From the NCBI GenBank assembly GCA_913031655.1, contig CAJWFY010000005.1:1-24753 (forward strand): 24,753 nucleotides of DNA, in the 5' to 3' direction. The notes under the pieces were generated by a model. The model did not search any database. It was not told the DNA's origin and saw nothing but the letters and a program-made list of their open reading frames with translations. Positions 9,488 to 16,581 of this stretch are shown piece after piece. The DNA is from an uncultured Flavobacteriaceae bacterium. GTDB lineage: Bacteria > Bacteroidota > Bacteroidia > Flavobacteriales > Flavobacteriaceae. The number at the start of each line of letters is the position of its first letter. Position 1 is the stretch's first letter. Position numbers and translations under genes: made by a program.

Positions 9488-11104
9488 ATATAGCTTTCTT
9501 CTTAATTCTTGAACTTTAGGGTCGTTCATGTATTCATCAAAAGTATTTACCCTGTCAATTACACCATGTGGAGTTATTTCTATAACTCTATTTCCTATTG
9601 ATTGAGCAAACTCATAATCATGAGTAGTTATTATTACATTGCCTTTGAATTTTTTAATAGAATTATTTAAAGCTGTAATTGATTCTAAATCTAAATGACT
9701 TGTCGGTTCATCAAACATTAACACATTAGATCTTAGCATCATCATTCTTGAGAGCATACATCTAACCTTTTCGCCACCTGACAAAACATCGCAAGTCTTT
9801 AACGCTTCTTCACCACTAAAAATCATTTTTCCTAAAAAACCTCTTATAAAAACCTCTTCTCTTTCTTCATCATTTTTAGCCCATTGTCTTAGCCAATCAA
9901 CTAAATTAGTTTGTTGATTAAAAAACGAACTATTGTCTAATGGCAAATAAGATTGTGATGTAGTAATTCCCCAATCAAACCTTCCAGAATTTGATTTCAA
10001 ATTATTATTTAATATTTCATAAAATGCAGTTGTTGCTCTGGTGTCCTTTGAATATAAAACGACCTTATCACCTTTATTTAAATTAAAATTTATCTTATCA
10101 AACAAAAAACTAGAGGAATCAGAATAGCTTAAGTTTTCAACACTAAGTATTTGATCTCCAGCCTCTCTCTCCGAAGTGTATATAATAGCAGGGTATCTTC
10201 TAGAGGAGGGTTTGATATCTTCTATATTTAAGTTTTCTAACATTTTTTTTCTAGAAGTTGCTTGTTTAGATTTTGAAGCATTAGCGCTAAACCTAGCAAT
10301 AAAATCTTCTAATTCTTTTTTCTTTTCTTCTGATTTTTTATTCTGTTGTGTTTTCTGTCTTAACGCTAATTGACTTGATTCATACCAAAAAGTATAATTT
10401 CCAGAGAAATGATTTATTTTACTAAAATCTATATCGGAAATATGAGTACATACCGAATCTAAAAAGTGTCTATCGTGAGAGACAACTATTACTGTGTTAT
10501 CATAGTTAGCTATAAAATTCTCTAACCATTTAATAGTTTCAAAATCTAAATCATTTGTTGGCTCATCCATTATTAGAACATCAGGATCGCCAAACAAAGC
10601 TTGTGCCAATAAAACTTTAACTTTTTGAACTCCATCTAATTCAGACATGTTTTTAAAATGTAAATCCTCTTTGATATCTAAATTAGACAACAAAGCAGCA
10701 GCAGAACTTTCGGCATTCCACCCATCCATCTCTTCGTATTCTAATTGTAACACACCTACTCTATCACTGTCACTATCTGAAAAATCTGGCTTTGCATATA
10801 TTTGATCCATTTCATTTTTAATATTAAAAAGGACCTTATTACCCATAATAACTGTTGCCAAAACTTGTTTATCATCAAAAGCAAAGTGATCCTGCTCTAA
10901 AACAGATAATCTTTTTCCAGCTTCTAAATGAACGTTTCCTGAATTAGGTTCAAATGATTTTGAAAGAATTTTTAAAAATGTTGATTTACCAGCGCCATTA
11001 GCACCAATAATACCATAGCAGTTTCCTTTTACAAATGCTGTATTAACATCATCAAACAAAACTCTTTTACCAAACTGAACAGAAAGATTTGAAACGCTTA
11101 ACAT
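9482..11104 (-). CDS. ABC-F family ATPase, YbiT-like, with one degenerate ATP site
   Basis: A 540-residue soluble protein with two ABC ATPase domains and no membrane segment, as in ABC-F translation factors that act at the ribosomal E site. Domain 1 has Walker A GANGAGKST (34-42), signature region MSELDGVQK (153-161) in place of LSGGQ, Walker B VLIMDEP (176-182) and SHDRHF (209-214). The inter-domain linker (about 240-320), with the segment FSANASKSKQATSRKKM, resembles E. coli YbiT. In domain 2 the Walker A position reads LYSKDTRATTAF (350-361), with no GKS/T. Its signature LSGGEK (441-446), Walker B VLMFDEP (461-467) and H495 are intact. The ATG start lies 21 bases from a perfect -7 box. From memory, flavobacterial homologues share the altered P-loop, so I infer a functional lineage-specific form. 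The substrate or stress served is unknown. Confidence 0.93.
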   Translation of the reverse strand: MLSVSNLSVQFGKRVLFDDVNTAFVKGNCYGIIGANGAGKSTFLKILSKSFEPNSGNVHLEAGKRLSVLEQDHFAFDDKQVLATVIMGNKVLFNIKNEMDQIYAKPDFSDSDSDRVGVLQLEYEEMDGWNAESSAAALLSNLDIKEDLHFKNMSELDGVQKVKVLLAQALFGDPDVLIMDEPTNDLDFETIKWLENFIANYDNTVIVVSHDRHFLDSVCTHISDIDFSKINHFSGNYTFWYESSQLALRQKTQQNKKSEEKKKELEDFIARFSANASKSKQATSRKKMLENLNIEDIKPSSRRYPAIIYTSEREAGDQILSVENLSYSDSSSFLFDKINFNLNKGDKVVLYSKDTRATTAFYEILNNNLKSNSGRFDWGITTSQSYLPLDNSSFFNQQTNLVDWLRQWAKNDEEREEVFIRGFLGKMIFSGEEALKTCDVLSGGEKVRCMLSRMMMLRSNVLMFDEPTSHLDLESITALNNSIKKFKGNVIITTHDYEFAQSIGNRVIEITPHGVIDRVNTFDEYMNDPKVQELRRKLYS

Positions 11105-11124
11105 AAATTTTATAATTGAGGATG

Positions 11125-11132
11125 CAAATTTA
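11125..11132 (-). promoter_or_regulatory. -7 element for the ABC-F gene
   Basis: Reading the minus strand, TAAATTTG is a perfect match to TAnnTTTG and lies 20 bases before the ABC-F ATG. A TTG at the expected -33 distance is not evident. Confidence 0.5.
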
Positions 11133-11162
11133 ATAAAATCAACTATATGATTATTCTTTATT

Positions 11163-11170
11163 TATCTTTA
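11163..11170 (+). promoter_or_regulatory. Possible -7 element for the thioredoxin-fold lipoprotein gene
   Basis: TATCTTTA matches TAnnTTTG except for the last base and lies 37 bases before the TTG start at 11208, in the divergent 103-base gap shared with the ABC-F gene. Confidence 0.3.
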
Positions 11171-11207
11171 AATTGATAATTATATAAATTTATTAAATCA
11201 ATAACTT

Positions 11208-12551
11208 TTGAAAAAAATATTTTTAACATTTATAATACTTTTTATTTCATGCTCTAACAAAGAAGAAACATATATTGGAGGTAAAATTTTAAAAAAAAAT
11301 AATAATGAAATTTCTGTTCAAAAAGGAGAGAATTTAATTAAGAAAATTAATATTAATGAGCAAGGACTTTTTTCTTCAAAGTTAGATAGTATAGAAGATG
11401 GACTTTATAATTTTTTTCATCTTCCCGAATTCCAATATTTAATTTTCGAAAAGGGAGATAGTTTAGTTTTAAGGCTAAACGTATTAGATTTTGATGAGTC
11501 ATTAGTATTTACAGGAAAAGGATCTGCAAAAAATAATTATTTAATTGATATATTCTTGAAGCACGAACAAGAGGAAAATTTTATAAAATCAAAAAATAAA
11601 TTAAAAGAAAAAGAGTTTAAAAAATTACTCGATTCATTATTAAATAATAAAATTAATAATTATAAAAAATTTTTAAAAAACAATAAAATAACTAGAACTT
11701 CTAAACTCATTTTAGAAAATGCTATTAAGCTACCTATTTACTCCAGTTTTGAAACTTATATATCAAACCTTGAATCCCCCTTAAAATCAAATGATATTTA
11801 TGATTTTAGAAACGATATTGATCTTAACATAGAAAGCTTATCTCATTTCAAACCATACTTAGATTATATTATATCTAGAACATTTAATGAGTCTAATCAA
11901 CTTAAAAAAAACACGATATTTTCTAAGTTAAACTATAATTTAAAGAGAATAGACTTTGTTAAAAATAATATTTATGAGCCTGTAATAAGATCTAAAATTT
12001 TAAGATACATAGCTTATGAATACCTACTTGAAGAATCAAGTTTAATTAAAATAGATACTTTTTTAAATAAATTTTTAGCAACATCAAAAAATAATATTAC
12101 TAACAAGGAAATAAATCAACTATATGTTAATATAATTTCATTACAAACAGGAAATATTATTCCTGAAATTAATTTAACAGCCAGGAATGGTTCGTTAAAA
12201 AAAAATACAGATTTGAGTAATAAAAACTCGGTAATTTTTGTCTTTTGGTCATATGAACAAAACTCTCATCAAATTGGATTATTTAATAGAATTAACAGGA
12301 TATTAGATAATGAAATAAATTATGATTTTCATGCCATCAACATTAATGTAGATAATGAAAAATGGATAAGTGTATTAAATAAATATAAAAATAGAGCTCA
12401 CTTTAGTCACTTTAGATCAGTAAATTTTGAAAATATGAGTAAAAAAATGGTATTAAACAATCTCAATAAAGCCATCATAACAAACGAAAAGGGAGAAATA
12501 ACTAAAATTTTGACTATTAACGATTTAGAAACTTATCTAAACTTAAATTAA
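11208..12551 (+). CDS. Lipoprotein with a thioredoxin-like domain lacking CXXC
   Basis: A 447-residue predicted lipoprotein. The N-terminus MKKIFLTFIILFISCSN is a short signal peptide with a lipobox cysteine at 15. That is the only cysteine I find in the protein. Residues about 22-105 form a beta-rich DUF4369-like module (YIGGKILKK... GLYNFFHLPEFQYLIFEKGDSLVLRL), followed by a long alpha-helical region (about 106-310). Residues about 315-447 resemble a TlpA/AhpC-type thioredoxin fold (NIIPEINLTARNGSL... VIFVFWSYEQNSH...). At 346-354 the usual FWxxWCxxC is replaced by FWSYEQNSH, so it cannot be a dithiol reductase. Many Bacteroidota have exported proteins of this architecture; the role here is unknown and may be structural or binding. 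The start is TTG, because the signal peptide begins there and no ATG exists. Its stop shares TTAA with that of the convergent transaldolase gene. Confidence 0.82.
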   Translation: MKKIFLTFIILFISCSNKEETYIGGKILKKNNNEISVQKGENLIKKININEQGLFSSKLDSIEDGLYNFFHLPEFQYLIFEKGDSLVLRLNVLDFDESLVFTGKGSAKNNYLIDIFLKHEQEENFIKSKNKLKEKEFKKLLDSLLNNKINNYKKFLKNNKITRTSKLILENAIKLPIYSSFETYISNLESPLKSNDIYDFRNDIDLNIESLSHFKPYLDYIISRTFNESNQLKKNTIFSKLNYNLKRIDFVKNNIYEPVIRSKILRYIAYEYLLEESSLIKIDTFLNKFLATSKNNITNKEINQLYVNIISLQTGNIIPEINLTARNGSLKKNTDLSNKNSVIFVFWSYEQNSHQIGLFNRINRILDNEINYDFHAININVDNEKWISVLNKYKNRAHFSHFRSVNFENMSKKMVLNNLNKAIITNEKGEITKILTINDLETYLNLN

Positions 12552-13201
12552 TTTCCTTTTTTATAATCTGCCAAGAACTTCTCTAATCCAATATCAGTCA
12601 ACGGGTGTTTTATTAATCCCTTAATTGATGAAAGTGGACCTGTCATTACATCAGCTCCAATCTTAGCACAATCTATCACATGCATTGTATGTCGAATTGA
12701 TGCAGCAAGTATTTGAGTATTGAAAGCATAATTATCATAAATATTTGCAATTTCAGAAATCAAATTAAGTCCGTCAGTTGAAATATCATCTAACCTTCCA
12801 ATAAAGGGTGATACATACGTAGCTCCAGCCTTAGCAGCTATAAGAGCTTGGCCAACAGAAAAAATCAGTGTACAATTAGTTCTTATCCCTTTGTTTGAAA
12901 AATATTTAATTGCTTTTATACCTTCTAAAATCATAGGGATTTTAACAACAATTTGAGAATGTAATTTAGCAAGAGCTTCACCCTCTTTAATCATTCCTTT
13001 AAAATCAGTAGAAATTACTTCGGCAGAAACATCACCATCAACAATATTACAAATCTTTACATAGTGATCTAAAATATTTTGATGACCGGAGATTCCTTCT
13101 TTAGCCATTAATGATGGATTTGTAGTTACACCATCAAGTACGCCTAAGTCTTGTGCTTCTTTTATTTGTTCTAGGTTAGCTGTATCTATAAAGAATTTCA
13201 T
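12548..13201 (-). CDS. tal: Transaldolase, TalC/FSA-like small type
   Basis: A 217-residue class I aldolase of the short (about 215-residue) transaldolase/fructose-6-phosphate aldolase group. It would move a dihydroxyacetone unit between sugar phosphates in the non-oxidative pentose phosphate pathway, in the cytosol. The N-terminal strand MKFFIDTANLEQI, GVTTNPSLMAK (24-34) and the Schiff-base lysine in VVKIPM (K87) are all visible. The segment SPFIGRLDD has a phenylalanine (F133) where E. coli fructose-6-phosphate aldolase has a catalytic tyrosine, which favours true transaldolase activity; this comparison is from memory. It lies 11 bases downstream of the SDR gene on the same strand, so it probably shares that transcript. 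Its stop overlaps the convergent lipoprotein gene by four bases. Confidence 0.95.
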   Translation of the reverse strand: MKFFIDTANLEQIKEAQDLGVLDGVTTNPSLMAKEGISGHQNILDHYVKICNIVDGDVSAEVISTDFKGMIKEGEALAKLHSQIVVKIPMILEGIKAIKYFSNKGIRTNCTLIFSVGQALIAAKAGATYVSPFIGRLDDISTDGLNLISEIANIYDNYAFNTQILAASIRHTMHVIDCAKIGADVMTGPLSSIKGLIKHPLTDIGLEKFLADYKKGN

Positions 13202-13212
13202 AATTAATAAGT

Positions 13213-14016
13213 TTAATTTTTATTATAATAAAGTATTATTTTTTCAAATAATCTATCAGGTAGCAGTCTCTTTAAAATTATAGAAAATTTTTGAATAAAT
13301 GTTCCTACTTTATAATGAATTTTTGGATTTTTAGAATTAATTATTTTATAAACTAATTTTGAAATAATAATAGGTGATAGAGCATTATTCACATGACTGT
13401 TAGCAGAATTAATGCTTTTTACATAATCTTTTTCATAAGAAGATTTCGGAACACTAGGACTGTTTATTCTTCTAGAAATTATATTAGTTTTAAAATCACC
13501 AGGCGCTATATTAACCACTTTAATATTGAATTTATTTAATTCCATACTAAATGCTTCTCCAATTATTTCCATTGAACTTTTAGTAGCACTATAAACCCCT
13601 CTAAATGGCATTGCAAAATAGCCCATTACAGAAGTAATATTAATAACTAAACCAGTTTCCTGTTTTCTCATTGAGGGAATACATTCCTTGATGATATTAA
13701 TTGGTCCAAAAAAGTTTGTTTCAAAAGCAAATTTAATATCAGATTCAGATGTCTCCTCTAATGGTCCAGTGATTCCTATTCCAGCATTGTTTATTAATAT
13801 ATCTATTCTTCCTTCTTTTTTTAGAACAAAACTAACAACATCCTTAATTTGATTAACTATGGTTATATCACATTTTAATAAAGAAAAATCTATAATATCA
13901 TATTTTTTAGGATCACGGCATGTTCCGTATACTTTAAACCCTTTAGAAGATAAATAAAGAGCAATAGATTTACCTATTCCTGATGATGCGCCAGTAACTA
14001 GAACTATTTTAGACAT
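13213..14016 (-). CDS. Short-chain dehydrogenase/reductase (classical SDR)
   Basis: A 267-residue NAD(P)-dependent oxidoreductase with a Rossmann fold. Cofactor motif TGASSGIG is at 8-15, NNAG at 76-79, catalytic Ser129 in INITSV, Tyr142 and Lys146 in VYSATK, and the APGDFKT segment follows in place of the usual PG motif. An arginine (R34) after the second strand may favour NADPH. The substrate cannot be read from sequence. The C-terminal ~50 residues, KVGTFIQKFSIILKRLLPDRLFEKII, are basic and amphipathic and could touch a membrane or cover the active site. The ATG lies only seven bases (all T on the coding strand) after the 3' end of the SRP RNA gene, so there is no room for its own promoter there. 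Transcription presumably comes through or from ffs. The transaldolase gene follows after 11 bases. Confidence 0.92.
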   Translation of the reverse strand: MSKIVLVTGASSGIGKSIALYLSSKGFKVYGTCRDPKKYDIIDFSLLKCDITIVNQIKDVVSFVLKKEGRIDILINNAGIGITGPLEETSESDIKFAFETNFFGPINIIKECIPSMRKQETGLVINITSVMGYFAMPFRGVYSATKSSMEIIGEAFSMELNKFNIKVVNIAPGDFKTNIISRRINSPSVPKSSYEKDYVKSINSANSHVNNALSPIIISKLVYKIINSKNPKIHYKVGTFIQKFSIILKRLLPDRLFEKIILYYNKN

Positions 14017-14030
14017 AAAAAAAGGGCAAG
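14017..14030 (-). terminator. U-tract 3' of ffs, possible leaky terminator
   Basis: On the minus strand the SRP RNA's closing helix (3' strand 14030-14024, 5' strand 14119-14113) is followed by seven U (14023-14017) and then directly by the SDR ATG. The long RNA hairpin plus U tract could terminate or pause transcription. The SDR and transaldolase genes downstream would then depend on read-through or on RNA processing. Confidence 0.5.
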
Positions 14031-14119
14031 CTACTTACATCACACTGCTACAACCATCGACCCTTGCTGTGTTCCCACCCTGGGGGATTAAATAGGAGCT
14101 GGTTGTGTAAGACTTGCCC
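14024..14119 (-). ncRNA. ffs: Signal recognition particle RNA (small bacterial type, 4.5S)
   Basis: Read on the minus strand this is a 96-base RNA that folds into one long hairpin. The closing helix is GGGCAAG (14119-14113) with CUUGCCC (14030-14024). Further helices join UUACA with UGUAA and CAACC with GGUUG. The apical domain carries the SRP hallmarks: a GGAA tetraloop (+ bases 14072-14075) closed by GUG/CAC, followed by the conserved AGCA of the asymmetric loop (14068-14065) and AAGGGU. This part binds the Ffh M domain and FtsY, so the RNA targets nascent membrane and exported proteins. There is no Alu domain, as in the E. coli-like small class. It is preceded by a perfect -7 box and followed by seven U residues, immediately before the SDR start codon. 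Confidence 0.95.
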
Positions 14120-14123
14120 ATTA

Positions 14124-14131
14124 CAAATATA
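14124..14131 (-). promoter_or_regulatory. -7 element for ffs
   Basis: TATATTTG on the minus strand matches TAnnTTTG perfectly and ends four bases before the first G of the SRP RNA, which is the expected distance to a transcription start. The upstream AT-dinucleotide run (14127-14139) is part of this A+T-rich promoter region. Confidence 0.6.
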
Positions 14132-14181
14132 TATATATAAGTTTTTATAATTAAATATGTTTAGGGTTAATTATTAATATT

Positions 14182-14189
14182 TAAATTTG
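14182..14189 (+). promoter_or_regulatory. -7 element for the glutaminyl cyclase gene
   Basis: TAAATTTG is a perfect TAnnTTTG match, 18 bases before the ATG at 14208. Its last three bases are the TTG that would otherwise be taken as the earliest possible start, so the box helps decide the start codon. Only a weak TTTA lies near the -33 position. Confidence 0.52.
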
Positions 14190-14207
14190 GTTAATAAAAT
14201 TTTTAAA

Positions 14208-15230
14208 ATGAGAATCATTAATCTATTTATATTATTAACTATATCCTCTTGTGGTGTTAATGTAAACCATAACTATTCTATAGATATTTCTAAAACAAAT
14301 GAGTATTTAAATAATGGTAACATTATAAATTTAGTAATTAATAACCCCTCAGAAAATGCTTTATCAGATCTAATTTTCTCAATAGATAGTGTGGAAATTA
14401 GTCCTAAGTATGTTTTGAATAATAAGCTTGGGGTTAATACTATAAAAGCTTCTTTCAAAGTAGATGATGAAAATTTCATTATTCAAAAAAATATAATTAT
14501 ATATTCTGACACTAAGCCTAAGCTTTACACTTATAAAATTATAAATGAATTTGATCACGACATGAATTCATATACACAGGGTCTTGAATTCGATAAGGAT
14601 TTTAACTTGTACGAGGGAACAGGACAATATGGATTTTCAACATTAAAAAAAGTAGATTTTAAAACAGGAAAAGTTATAAAAAAAATATTTTTAGATAAAT
14701 CATATTTTGGGGAAGGAATAACAATTATGAATGATAAAATTTTTCAATTAACTTGGAAGGAAAAGATTGGTTTTGTGTATAATAAAAGTGATTTTAATTT
14801 AATTAAATCATTTAATTATAAAAACAGTCTTGAGGGTTGGGGTCTATGTAATGATGGTGAGAAATTATACAAATCAGATGGTACAGAAAAAATCTGGATT
14901 CTTGACCCAATAAACTTGACCGAACTTGATAATTTCAGTGTTGTAACTGATAATAAAATAATTAAAAAAATAAATGAATTAGAATGGTATGATGGGAAAA
15001 TTTATGCAAATACTTACCAATTTAATAAGGAAGTAGGTTTGATTATAGATCCTCAAAGTGGTAAAGTTGAAGGTGTTATTGATTTTAGCGGTTTAAAAAC
15101 AAAAGTAAAACAGCATCCTAAACTTGATGTTTTAAATGGAATAGCATATAACAAACAAAGAAAAACCTTTTTTGTTACTGGAAAAAATTGGAATAAATTA
15201 TTTGAAATTAAAATATTAGAAAATCAATAA
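14208..15230 (+). CDS. Glutaminyl-peptide cyclotransferase, lipoprotein form
   Basis: A 340-residue protein of the plant/bacterial-type glutamine cyclotransferase family, a beta-propeller enzyme that converts N-terminal glutamine of peptides to pyroglutamate with release of ammonia. From the ATG at 14208 the protein begins MRIINLFILLTISSCG, a lipoprotein signal with Cys15, so it is probably anchored outside the inner membrane. Residues about 25-105 look like a small beta domain, absent from minimal family members. The propeller follows, with SYTQGLEFD, LYEGTGQYGFSTLKKVD, FGEGIT, EGWGLCNDG, SDGTEKIW, NELEWYDGKIYANTYQ, LNGIAY and FFVTGKNWNKLFEI, which match the family's recurring segments. A TTG at 14187 would add seven residues before the signal peptide, but it lies in the -7 box. 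The gene converges on glyA with a 7-base overlap. Confidence 0.92.
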   Translation: MRIINLFILLTISSCGVNVNHNYSIDISKTNEYLNNGNIINLVINNPSENALSDLIFSIDSVEISPKYVLNNKLGVNTIKASFKVDDENFIIQKNIIIYSDTKPKLYTYKIINEFDHDMNSYTQGLEFDKDFNLYEGTGQYGFSTLKKVDFKTGKVIKKIFLDKSYFGEGITIMNDKIFQLTWKEKIGFVYNKSDFNLIKSFNYKNSLEGWGLCNDGEKLYKSDGTEKIWILDPINLTELDNFSVVTDNKIIKKINELEWYDGKIYANTYQFNKEVGLIIDPQSGKVEGVIDFSGLKTKVKQHPKLDVLNGIAYNKQRKTFFVTGKNWNKLFEIKILENQ

Positions 15231-16498
15231 TTAAACAATGCTCTTCCTTTCATTAATTGATTCACTTCTTTCTTTACACTGTTTATCTCCATATCGTTAT
15301 CAGGTTGTTTAATAACTCTATCTATTAAATCTACTATAGTAACCATGTCTTTTTCTTTAAGTCCTCTAGTAGTTATTGCAGGGGTTCCAAATCTAATCCC
15401 TGAAGTAACAAAAGGAGACTTATCGTCAAACGGTACCATGTTTTTGTTTGCTGTAATATCAGCTTTAACTAATACTAGTTCAGCGTCTTTACCTGAAATA
15501 TTTTTATTCCTTAAATCGATTAACATCATATGATTATCTGTTCCCCCAGAAATTATTTTATAATCTCTTTTAACAAACTCTTCCGCCATTACTTTTGCAT
15601 TCTGTCTTACCTGAATCATGTAAGTCATAAAATCATCTTTCAATGCTTCTCCAAATGCAATCGCTTTTCCAGCAATTACATGTTCCAATGGGCCACCTTG
15701 GTTTCCAGGAAATACAGCTAAATCTAATAATGAAGACATTTTTTTTAATGAACCGTTCTTTAATTTAATCCCAAATGGGTTATCAAAATCTTCTCCCATT
15801 AGAATCAAACCTCCTCTTGGCCCTCTCAATGTTTTATGTGTTGTGGTAGTTACAACATGGCAGTGAGGAATAGGATCGTTTAAAATACCTTTTGCAATTA
15901 AACCAGATGGGTGAGATATATCTGCTAATAAAAAAGCATCTACTTGATCTGCGATTTCTCTAAACTTTTCAAAATCAATATCTCTAGAATAAGCGGAAGC
16001 ACCAGCAATAATTAATTTTGGATTTTCTTTTTTAGCAATTTCTAAAATCTTATCGTAATTTAATATTCCTGTTTCTTTTTCAACTCCATAAAAAACAGGG
16101 TCATATAATCTTCCACTAAAATTTACAGGAGAACCATGGGTTAAGTGACCACCATGTGACAAGTCGAAACCTAGTATTTTATCACCAGGATTTAAAAATG
16201 CATGATAAACTGCTGTATTAGCTTGTGATCCAGAATGAGGTTGAACATTAGCGTAACAGGCCCCAAAGAGTTCTTTAGCTCTATTTATAGCTAAGGTTTC
16301 TATTTCATCTACAACCTCACATCCTCCATAATATCTTTTTCCAGGATATCCTTCTGCATATTTATTTGTTAAAATTGAGCCAGTAGCTGCCATAACTGCA
16401 GGACTTGTGAAATTTTCAGAAGCAATTAACTCTACTCCATTCAATTGTCTTATTTCTTCTTTATGAATTAAATTATTTATTTCCTTATCGACTCTCAT
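15224..16498 (-). CDS. glyA: Serine hydroxymethyltransferase
   Basis: A 424-residue PLP enzyme converting serine and tetrahydrofolate to glycine and 5,10-methylene-tetrahydrofolate, the main source of one-carbon units for purines, thymidylate and methionine. Visible motifs are GVELIASENF (21-30), the YAEGYPGKRYYGG segment (47-59), QPHSGSQAN (86-94), DLSHGGHLTHG, the ADISHPSGL segment, and TTTTHKTLRGPRGG with the PLP lysine K222. FPGNQGGP and GIRFGTPAITTRG lie near the C-terminus. The length is normal for bacterial SHMT. I choose the ATG at 16498, because the next upstream start, TTG at 16516, is the end of a perfect promoter -7 box and adds residues not usual in the family. It lies 83 bases downstream of ytxJ on the same strand with its own promoter. 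It overlaps the convergent cyclase gene by seven bases. Confidence 0.97.
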   Translation of the reverse strand: MRVDKEINNLIHKEEIRQLNGVELIASENFTSPAVMAATGSILTNKYAEGYPGKRYYGGCEVVDEIETLAINRAKELFGACYANVQPHSGSQANTAVYHAFLNPGDKILGFDLSHGGHLTHGSPVNFSGRLYDPVFYGVEKETGILNYDKILEIAKKENPKLIIAGASAYSRDIDFEKFREIADQVDAFLLADISHPSGLIAKGILNDPIPHCHVVTTTTHKTLRGPRGGLILMGEDFDNPFGIKLKNGSLKKMSSLLDLAVFPGNQGGPLEHVIAGKAIAFGEALKDDFMTYMIQVRQNAKVMAEEFVKRDYKIISGGTDNHMMLIDLRNKNISGKDAELVLVKADITANKNMVPFDDKSPFVTSGIRFGTPAITTRGLKEKDMVTIVDLIDRVIKQPDNDMEINSVKKEVNQLMKGRALFNY

Positions 16499-16513
16499 TT
16501 TATAAATTTTAAA

Positions 16514-16521
16514 CAAATTTA
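16514..16521 (-). promoter_or_regulatory. -7 element for glyA
   Basis: TAAATTTG on the minus strand, a perfect consensus match, lies 15 bases before the glyA ATG. A TTG lies 20 bases further upstream on that strand, matching a -33 element. Confidence 0.55.
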
Positions 16522-16581
16522 AACATGATAAAAGATCAAACCAATAAATAAATTAGATAAAATCAAAAAACAATTAACAAT

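Noticed and set aside
10176..10373. Plus-strand open frame opposite the ABC-F linker
   Set aside because: Hydrophobic by reverse translation of a Lys/Glu-rich coiled region; the real gene is on the minus strand.
14125..14139. AT-dinucleotide run considered as a repeat element
   Set aside because: Too short and contained in the A+T-rich ffs promoter; better explained as promoter DNA.
14273..14479. Minus-strand open frame inside the glutaminyl cyclase gene
   Set aside because: Shadow frame without signal, motif or start context.
15345..15721. Two plus-strand open frames opposite glyA
   Set aside because: Antisense to glyA, whose identity is certain.
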